From: Rubrivivax sp.
GTDB lineage: Bacteria; Pseudomonadota; Gammaproteobacteria; Burkholderiales; Burkholderiaceae
Direction of reading: 5' to 3'
Assembly: GCA_004211235.1 (NCBI GenBank)
Contig: SEEY01000152.1
Location: forward strand, 1-8,082
DNA: 8,082 bases
In this document: piece after piece, positions 1 to 5,969 of the stretch
Layout of the letters: each line of letters starts with the position of its first letter
Position numbering within the stretch: the first letter of the stretch is position 1
Translations under genes and position numbers: made by a program
Notes under the pieces: generated by a model
What the model was told of the DNA's origin: nothing
Database searches by the model: none
The model's input: the letters and a program-made list of their open reading frames with translations, nothing else

Positions 1-1
1 T

Positions 2-25
2 TGCGCCGCAACAAACCTCGGCGCA
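2..25. repeat. 7-bp inverted repeat at the window start
   Basis: TGCGCCG (2-8) and CGGCGCA (19-25) pair perfectly around a 10-base loop. It could be the end of an upstream terminator or a protein-binding site. No T-run follows, so it is a poor intrinsic terminator, and its upstream context is outside the window. Confidence 0.3.
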
Positions 26-39
26 TCGACTCTAGAATC

Positions 40-53
40 AAAAGTCGACTTTT
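40..53. promoter_or_regulatory. 14-bp perfect palindrome upstream of argD, possible operator
   Basis: AAAAGTCGACTTTT is a perfect 14-base palindrome ending 21 bases before the argD ATG. A TAGAAT hexamer at 33-38, one mismatch from the -10 consensus, lies just before it, but no convincing -35 element is at the right distance. A palindrome next to a possible transcription start is a reasonable place for a repressor. It does not resemble the E. coli ARG box (TGAAT-N4-ATTCA type), so ArgR control is not claimed. A chance palindrome remains possible. Confidence 0.3.
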
Positions 54-74
54 CCTCAACCAATCGGAGACCCG

Positions 75-1280
75 ATGAACGCTGCCTCCCTCCCGTCCGA
101 CGCCCATGTGATGCCGACCTATGGCCGCCTGCCCGTTGCGCTTTCGCACGGCCAGGGCGCCTGGGTCTGGGACACCAACGGCCGACGACTGCTGGACGGC
201 CTGGCGGGCATCGCGGTCAACACCCTCGGCCACAACCACCCGCGCCTGGTTCCCGCGCTGCAGGACCAGATCGCCAAGCTGATCCACTCGAGCAACTACT
301 ACCGCGTGCCGCTGCAGGAACAACTCGCCGACAAGCTCTGCGAGGTGTCAGGGCTGGCCAATGTCTTCTTCTGCAACAGCGGGTTGGAAGCGAACGAGGC
401 GGCGCTGAAGATCGCCCGCAAGTTCGGCCATGACCGGGGTGTCGAGTCGCCCGAGATCCTCGTCTTCGAGGGCGCCTTTCATGGCCGCTCGATCGCCACG
501 CTGTCGGCCACGGCCAACCCCAAGATCCAGGCCGGCTTCGGGCCGCTGGTGCCGGGCTTCGTGCGCGCTGCGCTGAACGACATCGCTGCCGTCGAAACGG
601 CGCTGGCTGCGCATCCCAGCGTCACGGCCATCTTCCTGGAGACCATCCAGGGCGAAGGCGGCATCAATCCGACGCGCGTCGACTTCCTGCAGGCGCTGCG
701 CCGCATCTGCGACGAACGCGACCTGCTGCTGATGCTGGACGAAGTGCAGTGCGGCATCGGCCGCACCGGCAAGTGGTTCGCCCACCAGTGGGCCGGCATC
801 CAGCCGGACGTGATGCCGCTGGCCAAGGGCCTGGGCTCGGGCGTGCCGATCGGCGCCGTCGTCTGCGGCCCGCGCGCCGCCGGTGTGCTGAAGGCCGGCA
901 ACCACGGCACCACCTTCGGCGGCAATCCGCTGGCGATGCGCGCCGGCGTTGAGACGCTGACGATCATGGAAGAGGACGGCCTGCTCGCGAACGCCGAGGC
1001 CGTCGGCGCGACGCTGCGCAACGGCCTGGCCGAAGCGCTGGCGGGCGAGGCCGGCGTCGTGGACATCCGCGGCCAGGGCCTGATGCTGGGCATCGAACTG
1101 GACCGCCCCTGCGGCGTGCTGCTCGGCCGCGCGCTGGAGGCCGGGCTGTTGATCAGCGTCACGGCCGACCGCGTCGTGCGGCTGCTGCCGCCGCTGATCC
1201 TGACGCACGACGAAGCGCGCCAGATCACGGCGCTGCTGGTGCCGCTGATCAAGGCCTTCCTGGCCGAACCCAAGCCATGA
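75..1280 (+). CDS. argD: Acetylornithine aminotransferase (ArgD), PLP-dependent
   Basis: This cytoplasmic class-III aminotransferase transfers an amino group from glutamate to N-acetylglutamate semialdehyde, giving N-acetylornithine in arginine synthesis. The 401-residue product has the usual family length and all landmarks: the phosphate-cup motif NSGLEANEAA (101-110), ETIQGEGG (189-196), LDEVQCGIGRTGKWFAHQ (221-238) with the cofactor-binding Asp222, the PLP lysine K251 in PLAKGLGSGVPIGA, and HGTTFGGNPLA (277-287). The start at 75 is supported by GGAG at 66-69, five bases upstream. The argF frame begins on the argD stop (ATGA), so the two genes should be cotranscribed. Many ArgD enzymes also act on succinyldiaminopimelate, which sequence alone cannot exclude. 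The family call is very secure; the choice of ArgD over a related omega-aminotransferase rests on motifs plus the adjacent argF. Confidence 0.96.
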   Translation: MNAASLPSDAHVMPTYGRLPVALSHGQGAWVWDTNGRRLLDGLAGIAVNTLGHNHPRLVPALQDQIAKLIHSSNYYRVPLQEQLADKLCEVSGLANVFFCNSGLEANEAALKIARKFGHDRGVESPEILVFEGAFHGRSIATLSATANPKIQAGFGPLVPGFVRAALNDIAAVETALAAHPSVTAIFLETIQGEGGINPTRVDFLQALRRICDERDLLLMLDEVQCGIGRTGKWFAHQWAGIQPDVMPLAKGLGSGVPIGAVVCGPRAAGVLKAGNHGTTFGGNPLAMRAGVETLTIMEEDGLLANAEAVGATLRNGLAEALAGEAGVVDIRGQGLMLGIELDRPCGVLLGRALEAGLLISVTADRVVRLLPPLILTHDEARQITALLVPLIKAFLAEPKP

Positions 1281-1284
1281 AGCC

Positions 1285-1290
1285 GGGGGA
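1285..1290 (+). promoter_or_regulatory. Ribosome binding site deciding the argF start
   Basis: GGGGGA lies seven bases before the ATG at 1298 and after the ATG at 1277. It therefore supports initiation at 1298, within reach of ribosomes finishing argD at 1280. The 1277 ATG overlapping the argD stop could still be used by coupling. Confidence 0.6.
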
Positions 1291-1297
1291 CGCACTG

Positions 1298-2239
1298 ATG
1301 CGCCACTACCTCCAGTTCAAGGACCTGCGGGCCGAGGAGTACGCCCACCTGTTCGACCGCGCCGGCATCATCAAGCGCCGCTTCAAGAACTACGAGAAGT
1401 ACCAGCCGCTGCAGGACCGCACGCTGGCCATGATCTTCGAGAAGGCCAGCACGCGAACGCGCGTCAGCTTCGAGGCCGGCATGTACCAGATGGGCGGCTC
1501 GGTCGTGCACCTCACGACCGGCGACAGCCAGCTCGGCCGCGCCGAGCCGGTGGAGGACTCGGCGCGCGTCATCAGCCGCATGGTGGACATCGTCATGATC
1601 CGCACCTACGAGCAGAGCAAGCTCGAGGCGTTCGCCGCCCACTCGCGCGTGCCGGTCATCAACGGGCTGACCAACGAGTACCACCCCTGCCAGATCCTCG
1701 CCGACCTGTTCACCTTCATCGAGGTGCGCGGCATGGACCGGCGCGGCTCCATCGACATGGACTGCCTGAAGGGCCGCGTCGTCGCCTGGGTGGGCGACGG
1801 CAACAACATGGCCAACACCTGGCTGCAGGCGGCGGAGATCCTCGGCTTCACGGTGCACGTCAGCACGCCGAGCGGTTACGAGGTCGACCCGGTCGTTGCC
1901 GGCATCAAGGACGCGGGCTGCTACAAGGTCTTCAAAGACCCGCGAGAGGCCTGCGTCGGCGCCGACCTGGTGACGACCGACGTCTGGACCAGCATGGGTT
2001 ACGAGGCCGAGAACGAGGCCCGCAAGGCGGCGTTCGCGGACTGGTGCGTGGACACCGACATGATGGCCCGCGCCAAGCCGGACGCCCTCTTCATGCACTG
2101 CCTGCCGGCGCACCGCGGCGAGGAGGTGGCGGCGGACGTCATCGACGGGCCGCAGTCGGTGGTGTGGGATGAAGCGGAGAACCGCATGCACGTGCAGAAG
2201 GCGCTGATGGAGTACCTGCTGCTCGGGCGCATTGGCTGA
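1298..2239 (+). CDS. argF: Ornithine carbamoyltransferase (ArgF)
   Basis: The enzyme condenses ornithine with carbamoyl phosphate to give citrulline, the step after ornithine formation in arginine synthesis; it is cytoplasmic and typically trimeric. From the start chosen here the product is 313 residues. It shows the carbamoyl-phosphate loop STRTRVSFE (51-59), HPCQ (129-132), the ornithine-domain stretch WVGDGNNMANTW (164-175), DVWTSMG (228-234) and the catalytic FMHCLPAHRGEEV (265-277). An in-frame ATG at 1277 overlaps the argD stop and would add seven residues (MKPGDAL). I prefer 1298 because GGGGGA at 1285-1290 is well spaced and because betaproteobacterial homologues typically begin M(K/R)HYLQFKDL. 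A strong terminator starts 19 bases after the stop. As I recall, argG often lies nearby in Burkholderiales; it does not follow directly here. Confidence 0.95.
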   Translation: MRHYLQFKDLRAEEYAHLFDRAGIIKRRFKNYEKYQPLQDRTLAMIFEKASTRTRVSFEAGMYQMGGSVVHLTTGDSQLGRAEPVEDSARVISRMVDIVMIRTYEQSKLEAFAAHSRVPVINGLTNEYHPCQILADLFTFIEVRGMDRRGSIDMDCLKGRVVAWVGDGNNMANTWLQAAEILGFTVHVSTPSGYEVDPVVAGIKDAGCYKVFKDPREACVGADLVTTDVWTSMGYEAENEARKAAFADWCVDTDMMARAKPDALFMHCLPAHRGEEVAADVIDGPQSVVWDEAENRMHVQKALMEYLLLGRIG

Positions 2240-2257
2240 CGACTCGTCTCGAAAAGC

Positions 2258-2290
2258 AAAAAGCCGGCTGCGAACAGCCGGCTTTTTCTT
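2258..2290. terminator. Strong bidirectional intrinsic terminator between argF and the PEP-CTERM gene
   Basis: AAAAAGCCGGCTG (2258-2270) pairs perfectly with CAGCCGGCTTTTT (2275-2287) around a CGAA loop, a GNRA-like tetraloop context. The + strand 3' arm runs into CTTTTT-CTTTT. On the minus strand the tail is CTTTTTGCTTTTC, equally T-rich. It lies 19 bases after the argF stop and 22 bases beyond the stop of the converging minus-strand gene, so it can end both transcripts. Confidence 0.93.
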
Positions 2291-2311
2291 TTGGCGATTG
2301 GCGTTTGGCGA
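2291..2311. repeat. Three tandem copies of a 7-bp unit TTGGCGW
   Basis: TTGGCGA, TTGGCGT and TTGGCGA follow each other with an exact 7-base period between the terminator tail and the stop codon of the minus-strand gene. No function is evident. It probably reflects local slippage in untranslated sequence. Confidence 0.5.
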
Positions 2312-2890
2312 TCAGCCGCGGCGACGGCGGGCCAGCACCAGAGCGCCGCCAGCCAGCAGCAGCGCGATGCTGCTCGGCTCTGGCACGGCGGAGATGTTGT
2401 CCAGCGCGGCCACGCCGTTCGTGCCGCTCAGGTCGAAGGACTGGGCCGTGCCGCCGAAGCTCAGCACCGCCATCTTCCAGGTGTCGTAGTCGCCCGTGGC
2501 GCCCAGGTTGATCGTGCCCAGCAGCGTGCCGCTGCCGTTCAGGCCGGAGTAGGCCTTGATGGTCGCGGTGTCGGTGGAGGCGTAGTAGAAGCCCAGGCCG
2601 CCGGACACGCCCGCAGCGACGTTCAGGTAGGCCGCCGTGTTGACGACGCCATCGAGCTGCACAAAGGCCACGCCCAGCGGCGACGGCGCGTTGCTGAAGT
2701 AGGTGAAGTCGGCGTCGTTGGACAGGCCGAGCACGTTGGTGAAGCTCGCGCCTTGGGCGAGGTAGGTGTCGCCGATCTCGTTGTCCGGGGTGTTGTTGAC
2801 CCAGTTCTTCTCGAAGTCGATGGACAGCGGAGCGGACGCGAAGGCGGGAGAGACCAGGCCGAGGGCCAGGGCGAGAGTGGCGAGCTTCAT
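2312..2890 (-). CDS. Small secreted PEP-CTERM sorting-domain protein
   Basis: The predicted 192-residue protein begins with a Sec signal peptide (MKLATLALALGLVSPAFA, cleavage near residue 18-20). It continues as a Ser/Thr/Gly/Asn-rich, beta-sandwich-like body (about 22-165) with few charges and ends in a canonical PEP-CTERM signal: VPEPSS at 169-174, a hydrophobic helix ALLLAGGALVLA (176-187) and RRRR (188-191). Such proteins are processed by an exosortase (XrtA type) and linked to exopolysaccharide or biofilm matrix; no exosortase gene is in this window. The body contains an FYYAS...YSGLNGSGTLLGTINL stretch common in secreted PEP-CTERM proteins of this style. The start at 2890 is chosen for the signal peptide and a GGAG six bases upstream (2897-2900 on the + strand). 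The frame stays open to 3085, but that extension would bury the signal peptide. The molecular role of the body is unknown. Confidence 0.9.
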   Translation of the reverse strand: MKLATLALALGLVSPAFASAPLSIDFEKNWVNNTPDNEIGDTYLAQGASFTNVLGLSNDADFTYFSNAPSPLGVAFVQLDGVVNTAAYLNVAAGVSGGLGFYYASTDTATIKAYSGLNGSGTLLGTINLGATGDYDTWKMAVLSFGGTAQSFDLSGTNGVAALDNISAVPEPSSIALLLAGGALVLARRRRG

Positions 2891-2896
2891 CAAAAA

Positions 2897-2900
2897 CTCC
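2897..2900 (-). promoter_or_regulatory. Ribosome binding site deciding the PEP-CTERM gene start
   Basis: Read on the minus strand, GGAG lies six bases before the ATG at 2890. It selects the signal-peptide start over upstream in-frame ATGs in a frame that is open to 3085. Confidence 0.7.
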
Positions 2901-3083
2901 AGGGAGTGAGAGGTCGGGGCGGCGCTGAGGCCGCTGCGTTTGAGTTCGGTGGCGGAGTGTGGGGACCAAAGACGACAGGCTCGTGACGCAATGAAGGCAG
3001 CCGGCGACAGGCGCGCGTGCTTCACGCGGCTGTCATGTGCCGCTGCGATGGTCTCGGACCGCCTGACCGAGCCGCCCAAGCAC
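2901..3083. other. Divergent intergenic spacer
   Basis: This spacer lies between the minus-strand PEP-CTERM gene and the + strand PCu(A)C-like gene and should hold promoters for both. I found no convincing -35/-10 pair and no sigma-54 site (TGGC-N8-TTGC type), which controls some PEP-CTERM genes. The + strand frame is open through it from 2940, with a further in-frame ATG at 3048. Only short imperfect inverted repeats are present, such as CTCGG/CCGAG at 3053-3071. Confidence 0.5.
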
Positions 3084-3533
3084 ATGACATCGTCCGCCCT
3101 GCCCCGCCGCCATCTGCTGGTCGCACTGGGCTCTGCCGCCTTCCTGCGCCCGGCGCAGGCCTGCGAGTTCTACAGCAGCCATCTGCGCATCTGGCACCCG
3201 TGGACACGGGCGACGCGCATCGACGCGGACAGCGCGCGGCTGTGCATGCGCTTCGACGAGGTGCAGAAGACCGACCGCCTGATCGGCATCGAGACCCCCG
3301 TGGCTGCGGGGGCCCGGCTGGCGGGGCCGGGCGCGCCTGCAGGCGGGCAAGGTCTGTCCCTGCTGATTGCCGAAGGGCAGGAACTGACCCTGGCCGAAGA
3401 GGGCCTGCACATCGAACTGCTGGACCTGCAGCAGCCGCTTCAGGTGGGCCGCAGCTTTCCGCTGCGCCTGATCTTCGAATCGGCCGAGCCGGTCAACGCA
3501 GTGCTCAGCGTCGACTACGCCGGCCTGCGCTGA
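3084..3533 (+). CDS. Exported PCu(A)C-fold protein with degenerate copper site
   Basis: The 149-residue product starts with a twin-arginine-like signal (PRRHLLVALGSAAFLRPAQA, residues 7-26), followed by a domain aligning end to end with periplasmic copper chaperone PCu(A)C (DUF461). Matching parts are HPWTRAT (38-44, family xAWaRaT), DRLIGIETPVA (64-74), EGLHIELLDLQQPLQVG (106-122) and PLRLIFE (126-132). Classical members bind copper for cytochrome oxidase assembly through H(M)X10MX21HXM. Here the first His/Met and the middle Met are missing and HXM reads HIE (109-111). Only H109 remains, and M55 is the sole Met of the mature part outside any motif. Copper delivery by the usual site is therefore doubtful. 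The frame is open upstream to 2940 with ATGs at 2940 and 3048; 3084 is chosen because it puts the signal at the N-terminus, though no good ribosome binding site precedes it. The family call is fairly sure, the function unknown. Confidence 0.78.
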   Translation: MTSSALPRRHLLVALGSAAFLRPAQACEFYSSHLRIWHPWTRATRIDADSARLCMRFDEVQKTDRLIGIETPVAAGARLAGPGAPAGGQGLSLLIAEGQELTLAEEGLHIELLDLQQPLQVGRSFPLRLIFESAEPVNAVLSVDYAGLR

Positions 3534-3625
3534 AGCGTCGCCGAACCGTCACGCCGGGGTCATGGCCGGTCCATAGCATCCGCCCCGTTTTCGGACCTCC
3601 CCACCTTCCCCCTGGAGCCGCTTCA
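3534..3625 (+). other. Spacer between the PCu(A)C-like and PHP-like genes
   Basis: This is a 92-base spacer. A ribosome binding site, GGAG at 3614-3617, lies eight bases before the next ATG. No terminator and no clear promoter could be read, so cotranscription of the two flanking genes is possible but not shown. Confidence 0.4.
3614..3617 (+). promoter_or_regulatory. Ribosome binding site deciding the PHP-like gene start
   Basis: GGAG eight bases before ATG 3626 supports a start directly at the signal peptide. The frame is open without a stop back to 3017, through the PCu(A)C-like gene, so the start has to be decided by this site and the signal sequence. Confidence 0.7.
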
Positions 3626-5863
3626 ATGTCACAACTCTTCACCAAGAGCCAGATCGCCCTGGCCGCCTTCGCCGCCCTCGGCAGCGCCGCGTTCATCGCG
3701 CCCACTCTCGCCACGGCTGCCGGCAAGACGCCGGGCAAGTACGTGTCCGGCGACTTCCACAACCACACCACCTGCTCGGACGGCGCCATCTCCATGCAGA
3801 AGCTGGTGAAGAAGGTCACCGACAAGACCGAGACGCCCTGGGGCCTGGACTGGTTCGTCCAGGCCGGCCACGGTGGCACCGGCAACCGCAACTGCACGCT
3901 GGTCGAGGACGCCTCGCTGTCCACCCCGGCCTTTCCTTTCGTCGAAGGCAAGGGCCCGACGACCACCTGGGCCGACAGCATCGGCGCGGCAAACATCAAG
4001 GGCAACAACGGCGGCGTCGGCGGCAACGGCAACATGTGGCGCTGGCAGTCCCTGCAGGAATACCAGTACCCCGTCGTCGAGTACCTCGCGGCGCAGAAGA
4101 ACCTGCCGCTGTTCATCGGCCTGGAGTCCGTGGTTGCCGGCCATGAGCACAGCTCGATGTCCGTCATCACCGGCCAGATGCCCGCCTCGGTCGACAACGT
4201 CACGCTGCCCAACGCCCCCGGCTACACGCCGCTCGGCAATGCGAATGCACTCGCGCAGTGGTCCTACTGCTTCGACCGCAATGACACCGACACCAGCCGC
4301 GGCAATGTGACCGGCTCCGCGACCGGCAACAACTGGAACTGCGCCAACCCGGCCAGCGCCGACTCCACCTCCGCCGCCCTCGGCTGGAGCGATGCCGGCA
4401 AGAAGCTGATCCCCGCCACGGGCACCGGCGTCGGCGGGCGCGGCCACCTGAAGACCGTCGAAGCGCTGAAGTGGATGGCCAACTTCCACGGCCAGCAGAG
4501 CTACTACGTGCCTGCCCACCTGGAGCGCGCCGGCCCGTTCAACCCGAACGGCAACAACGGCTACAACATCGAGCACCTGCGCAACTTCAACAACGCCGCC
4601 CCGGCCGTCGCCTTCGGCTTCGAGTCGCAGCCCGGCCACGGCGCCGCCGACAACCGCGGTGAGTACCAGGTCAAGCGCAACAACTTCGGCACCGGCGTCT
4701 ACGCAGCCCAGGTCGGCGGCGTGTGGGACGCGCTGCTCGGCGAGGGCCGCAACTGGTGGTTCTTCGCCAGCTCCGACTGGCACAACCGCGGCAAGTTCGG
4801 CCCGGATGACCGCCGCTCCTCGCAGGACTTCTACCCCGGCGAATACCAGCGCACGCACGTGCTGGTCCGCAACGGCGCCGACAAGCTGCGCCCGCAGCCC
4901 ATCGTCGACGGCCTGCGCACCGGCAACGTCTGGGCGGCCTCCGGCCAGTTGATCGACCGCCTCGCCTTCGTGGCCTGCGCCTCCTACCCCGGCGTCGGTG
5001 CCCGCACCAATGCCGCGGTCGAGACCATCGCCATCGCTGCGGCCACGAACGCCACCGACATCGACAAGGCCGGCTGCGCAACGATGGGCGAGAAGCTCGC
5101 CGTCCGCCCGGGCGCCGAGATCGTCGTCGCCGTCGTGCTGCGGGATCCTGCGGGCACGAACTTCGCGCCCTACAGCTTCCCGAACCCGTCGCTGGCCCAG
5201 GTCGGCATCAACCAGCCGATCAACAAGCCGGTGCTGGACCACGTCGACGTGATCCGCGGCCTCGTCACCGGCATGAAGACGCCCGGCTCGGCCGACTACG
5301 CCGGCGAATGGCCGCGCAACGAAGCCTGGCTGAAGGCCGACGGCACGACCACCGGCCTGGCCGCCGTGCCGGCCGCCGCGAAGAACACGACCGCTGCCAT
5401 CCTGAAGACCTTCAGCGGCAACGGCGGCTCGGCGTGGACGCAGGTCCAGTCCGGCGTGGACAACACGGTGTTCCTGAAGATGAGCTTCCGCATCCCGGCG
5501 GTCCAGGCCTCGCAGTACGTGCGCCTGCGCGGCACCAACATGCCCGCTGCCGTGCCCTACGAGACCGACGCCAGCGGCAACCCGCTGTCCGACGTCTACA
5601 CCAACGCCAACGACACGGCCATGCTGCGCATCCCCTGCACGACGGTGGCCACCAACCAGCCTGCCGCTGACGTGACCTGGTCGCAGGACAAGGGCACGAT
5701 CAACGGCTGCCCGGCCCACCTGGCCACGGCCACCGGCGCGTCGCCGATTGCCGGCCAGAAGGCCGTGTCCTTCGACGTCGCCGCCTGGGCGGACCTCTGG
5801 TTCTACAGCAACCCGATCTACGTTGAAGTGGCCAGCTCGGTGGCCGTCGCAGGCGTGAAGTAA
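3626..5863 (+). CDS. Large exported PHP-domain-like metal-dependent hydrolase
   Basis: The predicted protein has 745 residues. A signal peptide covers about 1-31 (TKSQIALAAFAALGSAAFIA...ATA), so the product should act in the periplasm or outside. The mature part opens with SGDFHNHTTCSDG (41-53), the classic PHP HxH metal motif (H45, H47). Further likely ligand motifs are AGHGG (80-84), GLESVVAGHEHSS (165-177), PAHLER (296-301), GFESQPGHG (331-339) and SSDWHNRG (382-389), the last matching the terminal DxH of PHP enzymes. Residues about 440-745 form a C-terminal region with LDHVDVIRG (537-545), YVRLRGT (631-637) and FYSNPIYVEV (726-735), features seen C-terminal to PHP domains. The protein resembles, but lacks several hallmarks of, DUF3604 proteins. 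PHP enzymes hydrolyse phosphoesters; the substrate here is unknown. Eight cysteines (50, 90, 215, 239, 451, 484, 671, 695) could form disulfides. Insertions at 85-145 and 185-275 are Gly/Asn-rich. Confidence 0.8.
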   Translation: MSQLFTKSQIALAAFAALGSAAFIAPTLATAAGKTPGKYVSGDFHNHTTCSDGAISMQKLVKKVTDKTETPWGLDWFVQAGHGGTGNRNCTLVEDASLSTPAFPFVEGKGPTTTWADSIGAANIKGNNGGVGGNGNMWRWQSLQEYQYPVVEYLAAQKNLPLFIGLESVVAGHEHSSMSVITGQMPASVDNVTLPNAPGYTPLGNANALAQWSYCFDRNDTDTSRGNVTGSATGNNWNCANPASADSTSAALGWSDAGKKLIPATGTGVGGRGHLKTVEALKWMANFHGQQSYYVPAHLERAGPFNPNGNNGYNIEHLRNFNNAAPAVAFGFESQPGHGAADNRGEYQVKRNNFGTGVYAAQVGGVWDALLGEGRNWWFFASSDWHNRGKFGPDDRRSSQDFYPGEYQRTHVLVRNGADKLRPQPIVDGLRTGNVWAASGQLIDRLAFVACASYPGVGARTNAAVETIAIAAATNATDIDKAGCATMGEKLAVRPGAEIVVAVVLRDPAGTNFAPYSFPNPSLAQVGINQPINKPVLDHVDVIRGLVTGMKTPGSADYAGEWPRNEAWLKADGTTTGLAAVPAAAKNTTAAILKTFSGNGGSAWTQVQSGVDNTVFLKMSFRIPAVQASQYVRLRGTNMPAAVPYETDASGNPLSDVYTNANDTAMLRIPCTTVATNQPAADVTWSQDKGTINGCPAHLATATGASPIAGQKAVSFDVAAWADLWFYSNPIYVEVASSVAVAGVK

Positions 5864-5877
5864 GCACCTCGGGGTGC
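5864..5877 (+). other. Small hairpin directly after the PHP-like gene
   Basis: GCACC (5864-5868) and GGTGC (5873-5877) form a 5-bp stem with a TCGG loop immediately after the TAA stop. It precedes a larger hairpin and may protect the mRNA 3' end. It is too weak to terminate alone. Confidence 0.4.
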
Positions 5878-5882
5878 ATCCT

Positions 5883-5914
5883 GACAGCGGCGGGTCGAAA
5901 GGCCCGCCGCTGTC
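5883..5914 (+). terminator. 12-bp GC-rich hairpin, weak terminator or attenuator
   Basis: GACAGCGGCGGG (5883-5894) pairs perfectly with CCCGCCGCTGTC (5903-5914) around an 8-base loop. It is a very stable stem 20 bases after the PHP-gene stop. The following sequence, GTCGTTCTGACTTGTT, has no proper T-run, so termination is probably partial or factor-aided. It may lower expression of the downstream genes relative to the PHP gene or act as an RNA-stabilising structure. Confidence 0.55.
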
Positions 5915-5940
5915 GTCGTTCTGACTTGTTGGATCTCTAG

Positions 5941-5969
5941 CATGGCGGGCTCAAACCGAACCCGCCATG
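5941..5969 (+). promoter_or_regulatory. 9-bp inverted repeat whose right arm contains the start codon
   Basis: CATGGCGGG (5941-5949) and CCCGCCATG (5961-5969) are perfect inverted repeats around an 11-base loop, and the right arm ends with the ATG of the next gene. In mRNA this would bury the start codon and the region where a ribosome binding site should be; no Shine-Dalgarno sequence is visible there. As DNA it could be an operator. The left arm has its own ATG at 5942, eight bases after GGA (5931-5933), in a different frame. Confidence 0.5.

Noticed and set aside
40..53. Palindrome before argD as an ArgR operator
   Set aside because: It lacks the TGAAT/ATTCA-type half sites of the E. coli ARG box, so it is reported only as an unassigned palindrome.
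479..2191. Minus-strand open frame of 570 codons opposite argD and argF
   Set aside because: It is antisense to two fully recognisable enzymes, spans the junction between them, and has an Arg/His/Ala/Val-rich composition typical of the complement of GC-rich coding DNA. No domain is recognisable.
2139..2969. Second minus-strand frame over the PEP-CTERM gene
   Set aside because: Arg/His-rich translation with no signal peptide or domain; it is the out-of-frame shadow of the PEP-CTERM gene and runs through the terminator into argF.
2891..3085. 65-codon N-terminal extension of the PEP-CTERM protein
   Set aside because: The extension would put the signal peptide inside the protein. The ATG at 2890 has a good ribosome binding site and begins directly with the signal sequence.
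3017..3625. Upstream in-frame extension of the PHP-like gene by 203 codons
   Set aside because: It overlaps the PCu(A)C-like gene in another frame, is Arg/Pro-rich without any domain, and would bury a clear signal peptide. GGAG before ATG 3626 gives the better start.
3629..5719. Minus-strand open frame of 696 codons opposite the PHP-like gene
   Set aside because: Its low-complexity Val/Gly/Ala/Arg/Asp-rich translation with no motif arises from strong third-position G/C bias on the + strand, which removes stops from the complement.
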